This document shows, in pieces, positions 18,358 to 26,556 of a stretch of DNA of 64,000 nucleotides. Position 1 is the stretch's first letter. Each line of letters begins with the position of its first letter. This DNA comes from Bacillota bacterium. Its GTDB lineage: Bacteria > Bacillota > UBA4882 > UBA8346. The notes under the pieces were generated by a model. That model saw only the letters and a list, made by a program, of their open reading frames with translations. It was not told where the DNA came from and did no database searches. The stretch spans positions 62,001 to 126,000 of the forward strand of contig JAFABB010000014.1 of NCBI GenBank assembly GCA_023426245.1. Reading direction: 5' to 3'. The position numbers were made by a program, and so were the translations under genes.

Positions 18358-18706
18358 GTCCAAGTATCATGGTGGTCAAGACTGTAGGGCTTGTAAAACG
18401 ACATCCTGTTATCAAAGACGATCTAAGCGATGTGCTGGAGAGATACGGGCCTAGGATGTGGTACTTATCGCTTCGTCAGTTTATTTTGGTGGCATTACCG
18501 CTCAAACCAAAATTTGATCGACCATCTTTATTCATATTATCTTCCGGATTATAAAACCAATCCAATTTCAAGCCGTTTGACACCTGGGAAAAACTAGTGT
18601 TTATTCTGCCCCAAGGGAATTCAGATCAAAAAGCATTTGAAAATCGTTGGAATTAATATTGAAAAGTGAATACCAAATATTAAACGTTAATTACTAGAAA
18701 ATAGAA
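18358..18706 (+). other. Gene-free stretch after operon A
   Basis: About 350 bp with no gene I can support. A 66-codon frame at 18354-18554 overlaps the end of the preceding gene, has no ribosome site and resembles nothing known to me. Other frames contain stops. It could be a decayed coding remnant. No clear terminator hairpin with T-run was found. Confidence 0.4.
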
Positions 18707-18735
18707 TTGACAAAAAATAGGCTACGATTTAAAAT
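18707..18735 (+). promoter_or_regulatory. Promoter of nitrogenase-like operon B
   Basis: TTGACA (18707-18712), a 17 bp spacer and TAAAAT (18730-18735). The downstream sequence contains AACAAAGC and TTGGAATAG, only a poor match to the operator motif seen at other promoters. Confidence 0.75.
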
Positions 18736-18770
18736 ATAACAAAGCATATTGGAATAGTATAATATGTCTG

Positions 18771-18820
18771 ACTAGAAAACTAGAGGCCATAGTCCATCAC
18801 GGATTGTGGCCTTATTTTTT
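18771..18820 (+). promoter_or_regulatory. Leader B: small hairpin abutting an intrinsic terminator
   Basis: CTAG-AAAA-CTAG (18772-18783) is followed directly by AGGCC and an 11 bp terminator stem (18785-18795 with 18801-18811, loop ATCAC), then a T-rich run to 18820. The small stem keeps pairing relative to leaders A and C through paired changes (CCAG/CTGG versus CTAG/CTAG), which supports a real RNA structure. Confidence 0.75.
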
Positions 18821-18870
18821 AGCCTAAAGTGAATCTGGTTGAAAAGGCTAATCTGGGTGGAGGCAAAGAA

Positions 18871-19953
18871 ATGGGAATTGAAACGGTAAAAGAAGACCAA
18901 ATGACAGCAAAAGAAAGGCTTCGTGCATTTCTAGATGGTAAACCCTATGACCGGATTCCTTGCAACCTGTTTATCGGAGATCATGCTGCAAGATTAATCG
19001 GAGCAAGAGTAGGGGAATTGCACCTCTCTATTGACAAGGCTGTTGAAGCTCAAGTCGCTGCCTATAAAATTTACCACTCCGAAGGCACTGGAGTAGGACC
19101 CGGACTGGGAGGAATTGCAGAGGCCATCGGCAGTCAATTGGAATTTCCGGATGGAGGAGCTCCCTTTGTTTCAGAATTTATCGTGCAGGAATTTTCAGAT
19201 TTGGACCGGCTGACGGTTCCTGATCCGTTGAAAGCCTCCAGGTTACCCAATATATTGAAGGCCAATGAAATCCTCATTGAAAAGCTGGGTAGCCAGATCC
19301 CGGTAACGATCGGTGTTCCGGGGCCTTTTACCACAGCAGCCAACATTCGGGGAACCGAAAAATTCATGCGTGATTTATATAAACATCCTGAATTTGCCCA
19401 TCGGCTGCTCCGCCTTTCAGTGGACAGTATTATTGCTTTTGTAAAAGAGGCGGCAAAGCTTGATGCATCGTTCAGTATTGCTGAACCAACCGCTTCCGGG
19501 AGCTTAATTAGTCAAAAACAATTCCGGGAATTCGCCTTCCCATATCTGAAGGAGATGGTTGATTCCATCAAAAGTGCCGGTAAACCGGCTCCTTCATTAC
19601 ATATATGCGGTAATACCAAGAGGATATGGATAGATATGGCCGATACAGGCGTCGGAATGCTTAGTATCGATAATCAGGTTGATCTCGCTGATGCTAAGCG
19701 GACTGTTGGAGATCGAGTGGTACTGGTAGGTAACATCAAACCTACCGAAACCATGTATTTGGGTAAGCCCTCGGACGTTGAGGAAAATGTCCGGGAATGC
19801 CTTGGAAAAGCTTATGACAACCCCAAGGGATATATTTTAGCGCTGGGGTGCGGGTTACCGATTCCAACCCCGCCGGAAAACATCTATGCCTTAAGAGAAT
19901 CCGCCTGTAAATTTGGACAGTATCCATTCAATCCTGAAAGTTTTAATTGGTAA
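18871..19953 (+). CDS. UroD-family methyltransferase (MtaA/CmuA-like), operon B first gene
   Basis: About 360 residues, same superfamily as the protein at 4244. The zinc motif is LHICGNT with a later cysteine in GCGLPIPTPPENI. GVPGPFTTAAN, AEPTASGSL and VLVGNIKPTE are other family segments. ATG 18871, seven bases after GGAGG, is better than the GTG at 18829. It opens an operon with an SsuABC-like importer, another UroD methyltransferase and a nitrogenase-like pair. A role in demethylating an imported methylated sulfur compound, with the corrinoid protein at 3583 as acceptor, is plausible but inferred. Confidence 0.85.
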   Translation: MGIETVKEDQMTAKERLRAFLDGKPYDRIPCNLFIGDHAARLIGARVGELHLSIDKAVEAQVAAYKIYHSEGTGVGPGLGGIAEAIGSQLEFPDGGAPFVSEFIVQEFSDLDRLTVPDPLKASRLPNILKANEILIEKLGSQIPVTIGVPGPFTTAANIRGTEKFMRDLYKHPEFAHRLLRLSVDSIIAFVKEAAKLDASFSIAEPTASGSLISQKQFREFAFPYLKEMVDSIKSAGKPAPSLHICGNTKRIWIDMADTGVGMLSIDNQVDLADAKRTVGDRVVLVGNIKPTETMYLGKPSDVEENVRECLGKAYDNPKGYILALGCGLPIPTPPENIYALRESACKFGQYPFNPESFNW

Positions 19954-19998
19954 AAATAGATTTTGCAAGTATCTTTGCAGGAAAGGGGGTGCAAATAC

Positions 19999-20784
19999 AT
20001 GTTTAGATTCCTGAATGTTATCAATAAAAAATTGATCAGTATCTATATTGTCATTGGTTTTTTTGTATTATGGGAAATGGCGCCCAGAATCGGCTGGGCC
20101 AATCCTCACTTTGTGCCACCGTTTTCTGCGGTTTTGTTTGCAGCCAAGCAGGTTACTTATTGGCAACTTTTCCTTGATATCGTTATGAGTTTGAAGAGGA
20201 TCCTGATCGGCTTCACCTTGGCAAGCGTTTTGGCTCTACCGGTTGGATTTATCCTGGGCGGAGCTTTTCCGATACTAGCCAGGTTTTTAAATTCATTATT
20301 GAATTTTTTAGCTCAGGTGCCAGCCTTTATATTGTTCCCGGTCTTTGTAGTAATTTTTGGAGTCGGAGAAACCGGTATCCTGGTTGTGATATTATGGGCA
20401 GCTTTTTGGCCGATTCTGTTTACCACTATCCAGGGCGTACGGCAAGTTGATCCTATTTTAATTAAAAGCGCCAAATCCATGGGTGCAAACAGCTTGACCG
20501 TTTTTTGGAAAGTGGTGATTCCCGGGGCGCTGGCTTCCATCTTAACAGGAATGCGCACCGGAATGACCATCGGTTTTATGATGCTGATCGGGGCGGAGAC
20601 CTTGGGAGCCAATGCCGGTCTGGGTTGGTTGATTCATAATTCCACCAATATGGGGTTCATTCCCCGGATTTTTCTGGCCGTTATTTTGATTGCGGTTTTA
20701 GGCCTGGGAATCAATTATTTTCTGGAGTGGCTGGAAAGAAAAATCATTACCTGGAAGGAGGTGGCCCCGGAAAAAATTTTCTGA
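19999..20784 (+). CDS. ABC importer permease (SsuC/TauC type), first copy
   Basis: About 261 residues with six membrane segments and the EAA-type loop (SAKSMGANSLTVFWKVVIPGA) that docks on the ATPase. It belongs to the sulfonate/nitrate/taurine (SsuC/TauC) permease family. ATG 19999 follows GGGGG with good spacing; the frame upstream to 19963 uses a TTG without a site. A second, similar permease follows 39 bp downstream, so the pore is probably a heterodimer. The family imports sulfonates, taurine, nitrate and pyrimidine precursors; the sulfur context favours an organosulfur solute. Confidence 0.85.
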   Translation: MFRFLNVINKKLISIYIVIGFFVLWEMAPRIGWANPHFVPPFSAVLFAAKQVTYWQLFLDIVMSLKRILIGFTLASVLALPVGFILGGAFPILARFLNSLLNFLAQVPAFILFPVFVVIFGVGETGILVVILWAAFWPILFTTIQGVRQVDPILIKSAKSMGANSLTVFWKVVIPGALASILTGMRTGMTIGFMMLIGAETLGANAGLGWLIHNSTNMGFIPRIFLAVILIAVLGLGINYFLEWLERKIITWKEVAPEKIF

Positions 20785-20823
20785 TCCGAGGATAAAAGTT
20801 CAAATAGAAAGAGTTGGTTTCCC

Positions 20824-21609
20824 ATGCAGAAATTCGGTATTTCTTTAAAAAACTTCTTATTTGGAAGTTTGTCGGTTCTTTTGTTTTTCGGTTTTTGGGA
20901 ATTTGCTTCAAGAACCGGCTTGGTTATTAGTGTTGTTATACCTCCACCGACACTGGTTGTGCAGGCCCTCATCAACTCGGCAACATCGGGGGAACTTTTT
21001 TCCCATATGCGGGTGAGTCTTGGTAGAGCGGGAATGGGGTTTCTGCTGGCATTGGTTTTAGCAATCCCTGCTGGATTTGTGGTTGGGACTTACTTTAAAA
21101 ATGTGGAAAAAGCATTACTGCCTTTTTTACGGATGCTTGAAAAACTGAATCCCTTTGCCCTTTTCCCGGTTTTTATGATCCTTTTCGGGATTGGCAATCT
21201 TGAAAAAACCGTGGTGATTTTTTGGGTGGCCCAATGGCCGTTGCTTTTCAATACGGCTGCCGGGGCAAAAAGTATTGACATCAATATGATCAAATCGGCC
21301 CGTTCCATGGGGGCAAACCGTAAGACGGTCTTTTTGAAAGTAATCTTGCCTTGGGCGGTTCCCAATATCTTTACCGGTATTAAGATCAGCGCTCAATTGG
21401 CGTTTTTTATGATTATCGCTTCCGAAATGATGGGTTCAAGCCAGGGACTTGGATGGTATTATCTCTCATCAAGCCAGGCCTACCAAATTCCCCTGATGTA
21501 CGGCATCATTCTTTTTATTACGCTTCTTGCCGTGATCATGAATGTTTTATTTACCAAACTGGAAAAACATTTCCTCGTCTGGAAAGAGAATTCCTTTCAG
21601 TTGAACTGA
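20824..21609 (+). CDS. ABC importer permease (SsuC/TauC type), second copy
   Basis: 261 residues, six membrane segments, EAA-type loop SARSMGANRKTVFLKVILPWA. It is a paralog of the preceding permease and was probably produced by tandem duplication. SsuABC systems normally use one permease gene as a homodimer, so two diverged genes in a row suggest a heterodimeric channel. It lies directly before the solute-binding protein gene. Confidence 0.85.
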   Translation: MQKFGISLKNFLFGSLSVLLFFGFWEFASRTGLVISVVIPPPTLVVQALINSATSGELFSHMRVSLGRAGMGFLLALVLAIPAGFVVGTYFKNVEKALLPFLRMLEKLNPFALFPVFMILFGIGNLEKTVVIFWVAQWPLLFNTAAGAKSIDINMIKSARSMGANRKTVFLKVILPWAVPNIFTGIKISAQLAFFMIIASEMMGSSQGLGWYYLSSSQAYQIPLMYGIILFITLLAVIMNVLFTKLEKHFLVWKENSFQLN

Positions 21610-21682
21610 TTTAGAATGCAGACCAATGTTGTTTGATGAAAGTTGAGAAAAAGTCAAGATCGAAAAATAGGAGGTTTTGTAG

Positions 21683-22732
21683 ATGTCATTCCATCAAATC
21701 GATAAAATTTGGACTGGTCGAATACTAGCTCTCGTTGTGGTTGTTTCCATAGGTATTGGAGGGTATGTCGGAATTAACTCCAAAGTATTGGCTGCCTCCA
21801 AGGTATCCGGGAAAAATAATAAAAATCTGATTCCAATCAAAACTTATACCCGGAAAAATTGCACCTCGACTCCAATTTTAGTTGCCGACAAATTAGGGTT
21901 TTACAGGGAAGAAGGGTTAAAGATAGTGTATACCGGCGAGCTAAAGACTACGGAAATCCTGCCTTCCATTCTCAATGGAAATAATGATTTTGCCGAGGCG
22001 CATCCGAATTTACTGGCTACATATATCGCCGGGGGAGCTAAAATTAAAGCCGTTGGCCGATCAATTATCGAACCTACCGACCCCAAAACCGACTCCAGAT
22101 TTCGCCATATGAGATGGTTTGTCAAACCAAGCGTCGGTGTAAAGAGTTGGAAGGACTTGATCAATTATAAAAAAGGCCAGAAGCTAACCCAAAATGGTCT
22201 GGCCCCCAATTGCGTAACCTTTATTGCCAGTGTTATTTTTGATAAATACGGGATAGGTCGAAAAAGGCTCGAATTTGTTCAATTTGATACGGATCAAGCG
22301 GCATTGCAGGCAGTTGAGCAAGGAAGCATAGATATCGCCTGCGTACATCCGCCTTTTTATAAATTGGCCGCCGATTCCGGCTTGACATTGATTGGAGATT
22401 CATCCGATTCCGGACTGGGTGAAGCCGCCGGACTCAATTTATATTATTTTAGCGTTGACTTTATTCATAAACACCCCGATACAGTTCACCGGTTCGCCAG
22501 AGCGATGAAAAAAGCCCAAATTTGGGCCAATGAACATCCCGATGAAGCATCCAAAATAACCTCGGACTTTATCGGAGTTACCGCTACCGGGAGCCATTAT
22601 TATGCTACATCAACAGTGATCCCCGAGAAAGATGTACAGCTCTGGGTTGATGATCTGGTCAATAATAAGAAACTTAAAAAAGGGCAAATCAAAGTCGCAG
22701 ATTTGCTGACTCACAAATTCGAGGAGAAGTAA
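21683..22732 (+). CDS. ABC importer solute-binding protein (SsuA/TauA, NMT1-like)
   Basis: 349 residues. A signal or anchor segment (ILALVVVVSIGIGGYVG) lacks a lipobox cysteine. The mature part has the start of type II binding proteins of the SsuA/TauA/THI5 group (TPILVADKLGFYREEGL, GNNDFAEAHPNLLATYI). C-terminal helices carry KKAQIWANEHPDEA. Ligand cannot be read from sequence; sulfonates or other organosulfur compounds fit the locus. AGGAGG precedes the ATG. Confidence 0.85.
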   Translation: MSFHQIDKIWTGRILALVVVVSIGIGGYVGINSKVLAASKVSGKNNKNLIPIKTYTRKNCTSTPILVADKLGFYREEGLKIVYTGELKTTEILPSILNGNNDFAEAHPNLLATYIAGGAKIKAVGRSIIEPTDPKTDSRFRHMRWFVKPSVGVKSWKDLINYKKGQKLTQNGLAPNCVTFIASVIFDKYGIGRKRLEFVQFDTDQAALQAVEQGSIDIACVHPPFYKLAADSGLTLIGDSSDSGLGEAAGLNLYYFSVDFIHKHPDTVHRFARAMKKAQIWANEHPDEASKITSDFIGVTATGSHYYATSTVIPEKDVQLWVDDLVNNKKLKKGQIKVADLLTHKFEEK

Positions 22733-22742
22733 ATCGTTTTTG

Positions 22743-22769
22743 CCCGTCACTCAATCTTTGGGTGACGGG
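22743..22769 (+). other. Hairpin after the solute-binding protein gene
   Basis: CCCGTCAC (22743-22750) pairs perfectly with GTGACGGG (22762-22769). No T-run follows on the plus strand, so complete termination is not expected; it may protect the 3' end of the binding-protein mRNA. The rest of the 306 bp gap up to the ATPase gene is AT-rich and shows no recognised element. Confidence 0.55.
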
Positions 22770-23038
22770 AGCTCTTATCTGAGGTAAACCATCAACGATT
22801 TACTGTTTTAAAATCGAATTTACTGAATTTCATCTTCGAAGTCTGACTTAAAATTTCATAAGGAGCCGTTTTTTTAACAGAATTATTAGTAAACTTATAT
22901 GATAATAAGGAATAAAATAAACGATTCTCATAGGATAGAACAATATCATTCTTCAAGTACTCCTCAAGTAAGAACCATATCATCCGGCAGGGAACTTTTT
23001 AACGCCTATTATAATGTTTGAGAAAGGATGAAGTTAAA

Positions 23039-23947
23039 ATGGCCAACGAAGCCAGCAGTTTACCAACAACGCTTGCACCAGAGAAAATGGAGGGGAAAAT
23101 CACCGCCCGCAATATTCATAAGGTTTTCCATGTCCGCCGCACGGAAGGGAAGGGTACAAAAGAATTTGTGGCCCTTGATGATTTGAATTTAACCGTTGAT
23201 CAAGGTGAATTTTTAACTATCGTGGGACCCAGCGGTTGCGGAAAATCTACTTTTTTAGATATGTTAGCCGGGCTGAATCATCCCACGTCCGGGGAAATCA
23301 GGATTGATGGTAAATTGATTACCGGTCCGGCCCTGGATCGCGGCATTGTTCTTCAAGGATATGCTCTTTTTCCCTGGCGAACCGTACGGGAGAATGTTGC
23401 TTTTGGTTTAGAGATCAAAGGTATTGCCAAACCGCAACGTCTGAAGATAAGTCAGGATTACATCAACTTAGTGGGATTAGAAGGTTTTGAAGATCGTTTT
23501 CCTTATGAATTGTCCGGGGGAATGAAACAAAGGGTCGCCATTGCCCGGGCGCTGGCCTATGATCCGGAAGTTTTACTGATGGATGAACCCTTTGCCGCAG
23601 TAGATGCTCAGACACGGGAGATTTTGCAAGATGAATTGCTGCGCATTTGGGAAGAGACTCATAAAACCATTGTTTTTGTTACGCATGCCATTGATGAAGC
23701 GGTTTTTTTGGCGGACCGGGTGGCAGTCATGTCAGCCAATCCAGGGACTATCAAGGAAATTGTCAAGGTTGGACTCCCGCGTCCCAGACGCCTGGGAGAT
23801 ATTCGTTCCTCGCCGGATTTTAACTGGATCAGGCACAAGGTATGGCAATTATTGCAAAACGGGAATGGCTCCTCAAAAACGATTGATAATCAAACCGGAC
23901 ACATTCAAGATTTGGCCGAAGAAATTTCTCCATCAGCTGTTTTGTGA
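23039..23947 (+). CDS. ABC importer ATP-binding protein (SsuB/TauB type)
   Basis: About 302 residues. Walker A GPSGCGKST, Q-loop VLQGYALFPW, signature LSGGMKQRVAIARAL, Walker B VLLMDEPFAAVD and the switch histidine in VTHAIDEA are all present, as in SsuB/TauB/NrtD. The frame opens at a TTG at 23018; ATG 23039 after AAGGA is the likelier start. It serves the two permeases and binding protein upstream, from which it is separated by a gap of about 300 bp, unusual inside such an operon. Confidence 0.88.
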   Translation: MANEASSLPTTLAPEKMEGKITARNIHKVFHVRRTEGKGTKEFVALDDLNLTVDQGEFLTIVGPSGCGKSTFLDMLAGLNHPTSGEIRIDGKLITGPALDRGIVLQGYALFPWRTVRENVAFGLEIKGIAKPQRLKISQDYINLVGLEGFEDRFPYELSGGMKQRVAIARALAYDPEVLLMDEPFAAVDAQTREILQDELLRIWEETHKTIVFVTHAIDEAVFLADRVAVMSANPGTIKEIVKVGLPRPRRLGDIRSSPDFNWIRHKVWQLLQNGNGSSKTIDNQTGHIQDLAEEISPSAVL

Positions 23948-23992
23948 GCTGAGATTTTGATGATGAATGAACGTAAAAAGGTGGATCTAGGG

Positions 23993-25021
23993 ATGAATTC
24001 TAAAGAAATCATCACCAGGGCTTTAAAATTGAAAAATACACCAAGGTTGCCGGTGGCTCTTTTATCCGGTGGGGTTTGGACAATGAACCGCCGGGGCCTT
24101 TCTTTACAGAATATTTTGAATAGACCAGAGCTAGCTGCAGAAATAATCATCGATACCCAGGAGACGGTTCAATCGGATATTGTCTGGCCAAGTTCCGGGT
24201 ATCATAATCTAGCTATTAGAGCCTTAGGAGGGACCATAAAATTCCGTGCCAAAGGAGCTCCGGATATTCAGGCACCGCTTATTGATAAGGTTGCCGAAGT
24301 TGAAAAATTACAACTTAGCAATTTGTCAGAGGATCCAGGAATTCAAAACCTTTTGAGCACCGCCCGGATTGTTGCCAAGACACTTGGTTCCAAGGTATTG
24401 ATTGGAGCCAGTCAGTGGGGGCCATTTACTTTAGCCGGGCATATTTACGGTGTTGAAAAATTGATGCGGAGCATCTATAAAGATCAGGACGGCGTTTTGG
24501 CGATTTTAGATTTCACTGCTGAATTATGTTATCGGTATTTGGAATTCTTTATTAATGCCGGGGTTGAAATTGTTTCCATTGCCGATCCCTCGGCTTCCGG
24601 TGACCTGATTTCCAGAACACAGTTTCAGGAGTTTGTATTGCCTCATCTACAGAAAGTGGTAAACAAGCTCCATCAAAAAGGCGTGTTTGTTTGCATCCAT
24701 ATATGCGGCAATATCACCAACCGGCTTGACTTGATTCCGGAAACTGACGCTGATTTATTATCAATGGATTATAAAGTGGATTTGGGCAAGGCCAAAGAGG
24801 CCCTTGGCGGTCGGATGGCCTTTTCCGGGAATCTGAATCCGGTCGCCATCATGCAGAATGCAACTCCGGAAATAGTAGCCGATACGTGCCTCGATTGTAT
24901 TATCAAGACTTCGGCAATACCGGGTTATATTGTAATGCCCGGCTGTGATATTCCGCCGGGAGTACCACTTGAGAACATTCAGGCGATGAGAGATACGGCT
25001 CATCGTTATCCCATTCAATAG
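23993..25021 (+). CDS. UroD-family methyltransferase (MtaA/CmuA-like), operon B second copy
   Basis: About 342 residues. The zinc motif is CIHICGNI with a later cysteine in MPGCDIPPGVPLENI. ADPSASGDLIS and FSGNLNPVAI are other family segments. ATG 23993, eight bases after AAGGTGG, is preferred over the upstream TTG/ATGs at 23957. It is the third UroD-type methyltransferase in the island and sits between the transporter ATPase and the second nitrogenase-like pair, 11 bp before the D gene. Confidence 0.85.
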   Translation: MNSKEIITRALKLKNTPRLPVALLSGGVWTMNRRGLSLQNILNRPELAAEIIIDTQETVQSDIVWPSSGYHNLAIRALGGTIKFRAKGAPDIQAPLIDKVAEVEKLQLSNLSEDPGIQNLLSTARIVAKTLGSKVLIGASQWGPFTLAGHIYGVEKLMRSIYKDQDGVLAILDFTAELCYRYLEFFINAGVEIVSIADPSASGDLISRTQFQEFVLPHLQKVVNKLHQKGVFVCIHICGNITNRLDLIPETDADLLSMDYKVDLGKAKEALGGRMAFSGNLNPVAIMQNATPEIVADTCLDCIIKTSAIPGYIVMPGCDIPPGVPLENIQAMRDTAHRYPIQ

Positions 25022-25032
25022 GGGGGAGTACT

Positions 25033-26556
25033 TTGAGTTATTTAGATCAAAAAGAACCACCGAAACGGGAGGAACGGTTAGGAGCCTCTATTACTTATGG
25101 TGGAAGCGTTTGCAGTTTAGCAAAACAAGGCAAAGGGTGCTGCCTGGACAGCCAGGAACGCAGTTTCACCCAAGGGTCGATTTGCTTGCTTTTGCCGGGT
25201 CTGGCCATGTTAAACAGCATCCCTGATAGTGTGGTTTTACTTCATGGGGCGATTGGTTGCGGTTCTTGCAGTCTTTCTCAAAATGCCAACGTCCGTTCGG
25301 GCGGTAACATCCGCTGGGGCCGGACCAAAGATGCTTTATGGCTTTCCACCGCACTCAATGAAAGTGAAGTGGTGAACGGCGGTGAAACAAAATTGGAGGC
25401 GGCGATACGGGAAGCAGATCGCCGTTACCGGCCGGCGACGATTATCGTGGTCGCCGGTTGTGTACCGGGAATTATTGGCGATGATATCGATGGCGTTGCC
25501 GCCCGTTTACAGCCAGAGATAAACGCTAAGATATTACCGGTCCATTGTGAAGGTTTTAAAACCAAAATTTGGGCGACAGCCTATGACGCGGTTTACCATA
25601 GCATTGGCCGTAATTTAATGGATGAGCCGGAAAAACCACTGGAGATGATTCCGGATGAATTGGAAGAACTGAAAGAGCGATATCGTTTCAGCCGTACCGT
25701 TAATTTAATGAATGTTTCATCCATGGGATGTGTCGATGAGCTTGAATTGATCCGGTTGCTGAACGCTTTGGGGTTGGAAGCCAATGTTTTTCCTACTTTT
25801 ACGAAGCCCGAGGAAATGTATAAAGCCACGCAGGCCGCACTTTCCATCAGTGTTTGCCCCACCCATGACGATTACTTTCTAAAACACTTACAGGAAAAGT
25901 ACGGTGTGCCTTATATCCTAAAGCACATGCCGATAGGGATTCAAAATACCAGTGACTGGCTGAGGGATGTGGCGGCCTTTTTTCATTTGGAAGAACAAGC
26001 TGAAAAATTAATCCGCCGGGAAGAAGCCGATTTGCAAGCGGCCTTAGCAGAGTTTAAACTCGTTTTTGCCGGAAAAAAAGTCTTCATTAGTGCCGGAGAA
26101 ATCCGCGCTTTCGCTAATGGTTATCTCTTAACTGAATTGGGATTCGAAATTACCGGGATCCGTTCCTTTCATCATGATCAGTTCGCCGAGCAGGAATACC
26201 AGAAATTGGCTTCGATTTATCCAAAAGATTTTCCGGTAAACATCGCCAATGCCCAGCCGTTTGAAGAGGCGAATCTATTGAAAAAGCTGAAGCCCGATCT
26301 TTTTCTCGGACATTGGAACGGCAATGCCACTGCCTCCAAACTTGGCATCGCCACGCATGTGATTTATAACACCGGCTTAAGTTATATTGGTTACCAGGGA
26401 GCTTATGAACTGGCCCGGCGGTTATACCGCCAGTTGAAAAACCCCAGCTTTAACTGTAATCTCAGTGAACATCTCAAACTGCCATACACTCAGAAATGGT
26501 ATGAGAGGGATCCTTTCAATTATATTAAGAGTCAGGGAGGTCAGGGTCATGGCTGA
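25033..26556 (+). CDS. Nitrogenase-like component 1, D (alpha)-type subunit, pair B
   Basis: 507 residues starting at TTG after GGGGGAG. Cys51, Cys76 (HGAIGC) and Cys143 (VVAGCVPGIIGDD) match the P-cluster ligands, and Cys275 (SISVCPTHDDY) matches the cofactor cysteine. The Arg96 position is Asn, the nitrogenase HH pair is YD, and the Gln191 position is Trp180, whereas pair A has Gln. A histidine lies next to the His442 position (ATHVIY), but the alignment there is uncertain. It is close to the pair A protein along its length, so the two are paralogs with different cofactor pockets. It overlaps the K gene by 8 bp. Confidence 0.85.
   Translation: MSYLDQKEPPKREERLGASITYGGSVCSLAKQGKGCCLDSQERSFTQGSICLLLPGLAMLNSIPDSVVLLHGAIGCGSCSLSQNANVRSGGNIRWGRTKDALWLSTALNESEVVNGGETKLEAAIREADRRYRPATIIVVAGCVPGIIGDDIDGVAARLQPEINAKILPVHCEGFKTKIWATAYDAVYHSIGRNLMDEPEKPLEMIPDELEELKERYRFSRTVNLMNVSSMGCVDELELIRLLNALGLEANVFPTFTKPEEMYKATQAALSISVCPTHDDYFLKHLQEKYGVPYILKHMPIGIQNTSDWLRDVAAFFHLEEQAEKLIRREEADLQAALAEFKLVFAGKKVFISAGEIRAFANGYLLTELGFEITGIRSFHHDQFAEQEYQKLASIYPKDFPVNIANAQPFEEANLLKKLKPDLFLGHWNGNATASKLGIATHVIYNTGLSYIGYQGAYELARRLYRQLKNPSFNCNLSEHLKLPYTQKWYERDPFNYIKSQGGQGHG

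Noticed and set aside
18354..18554. 66-codon frame after the cystathionine gamma-enzyme gene
   Set aside because: No ribosome site and no family match; noted as a possible decayed remnant only.
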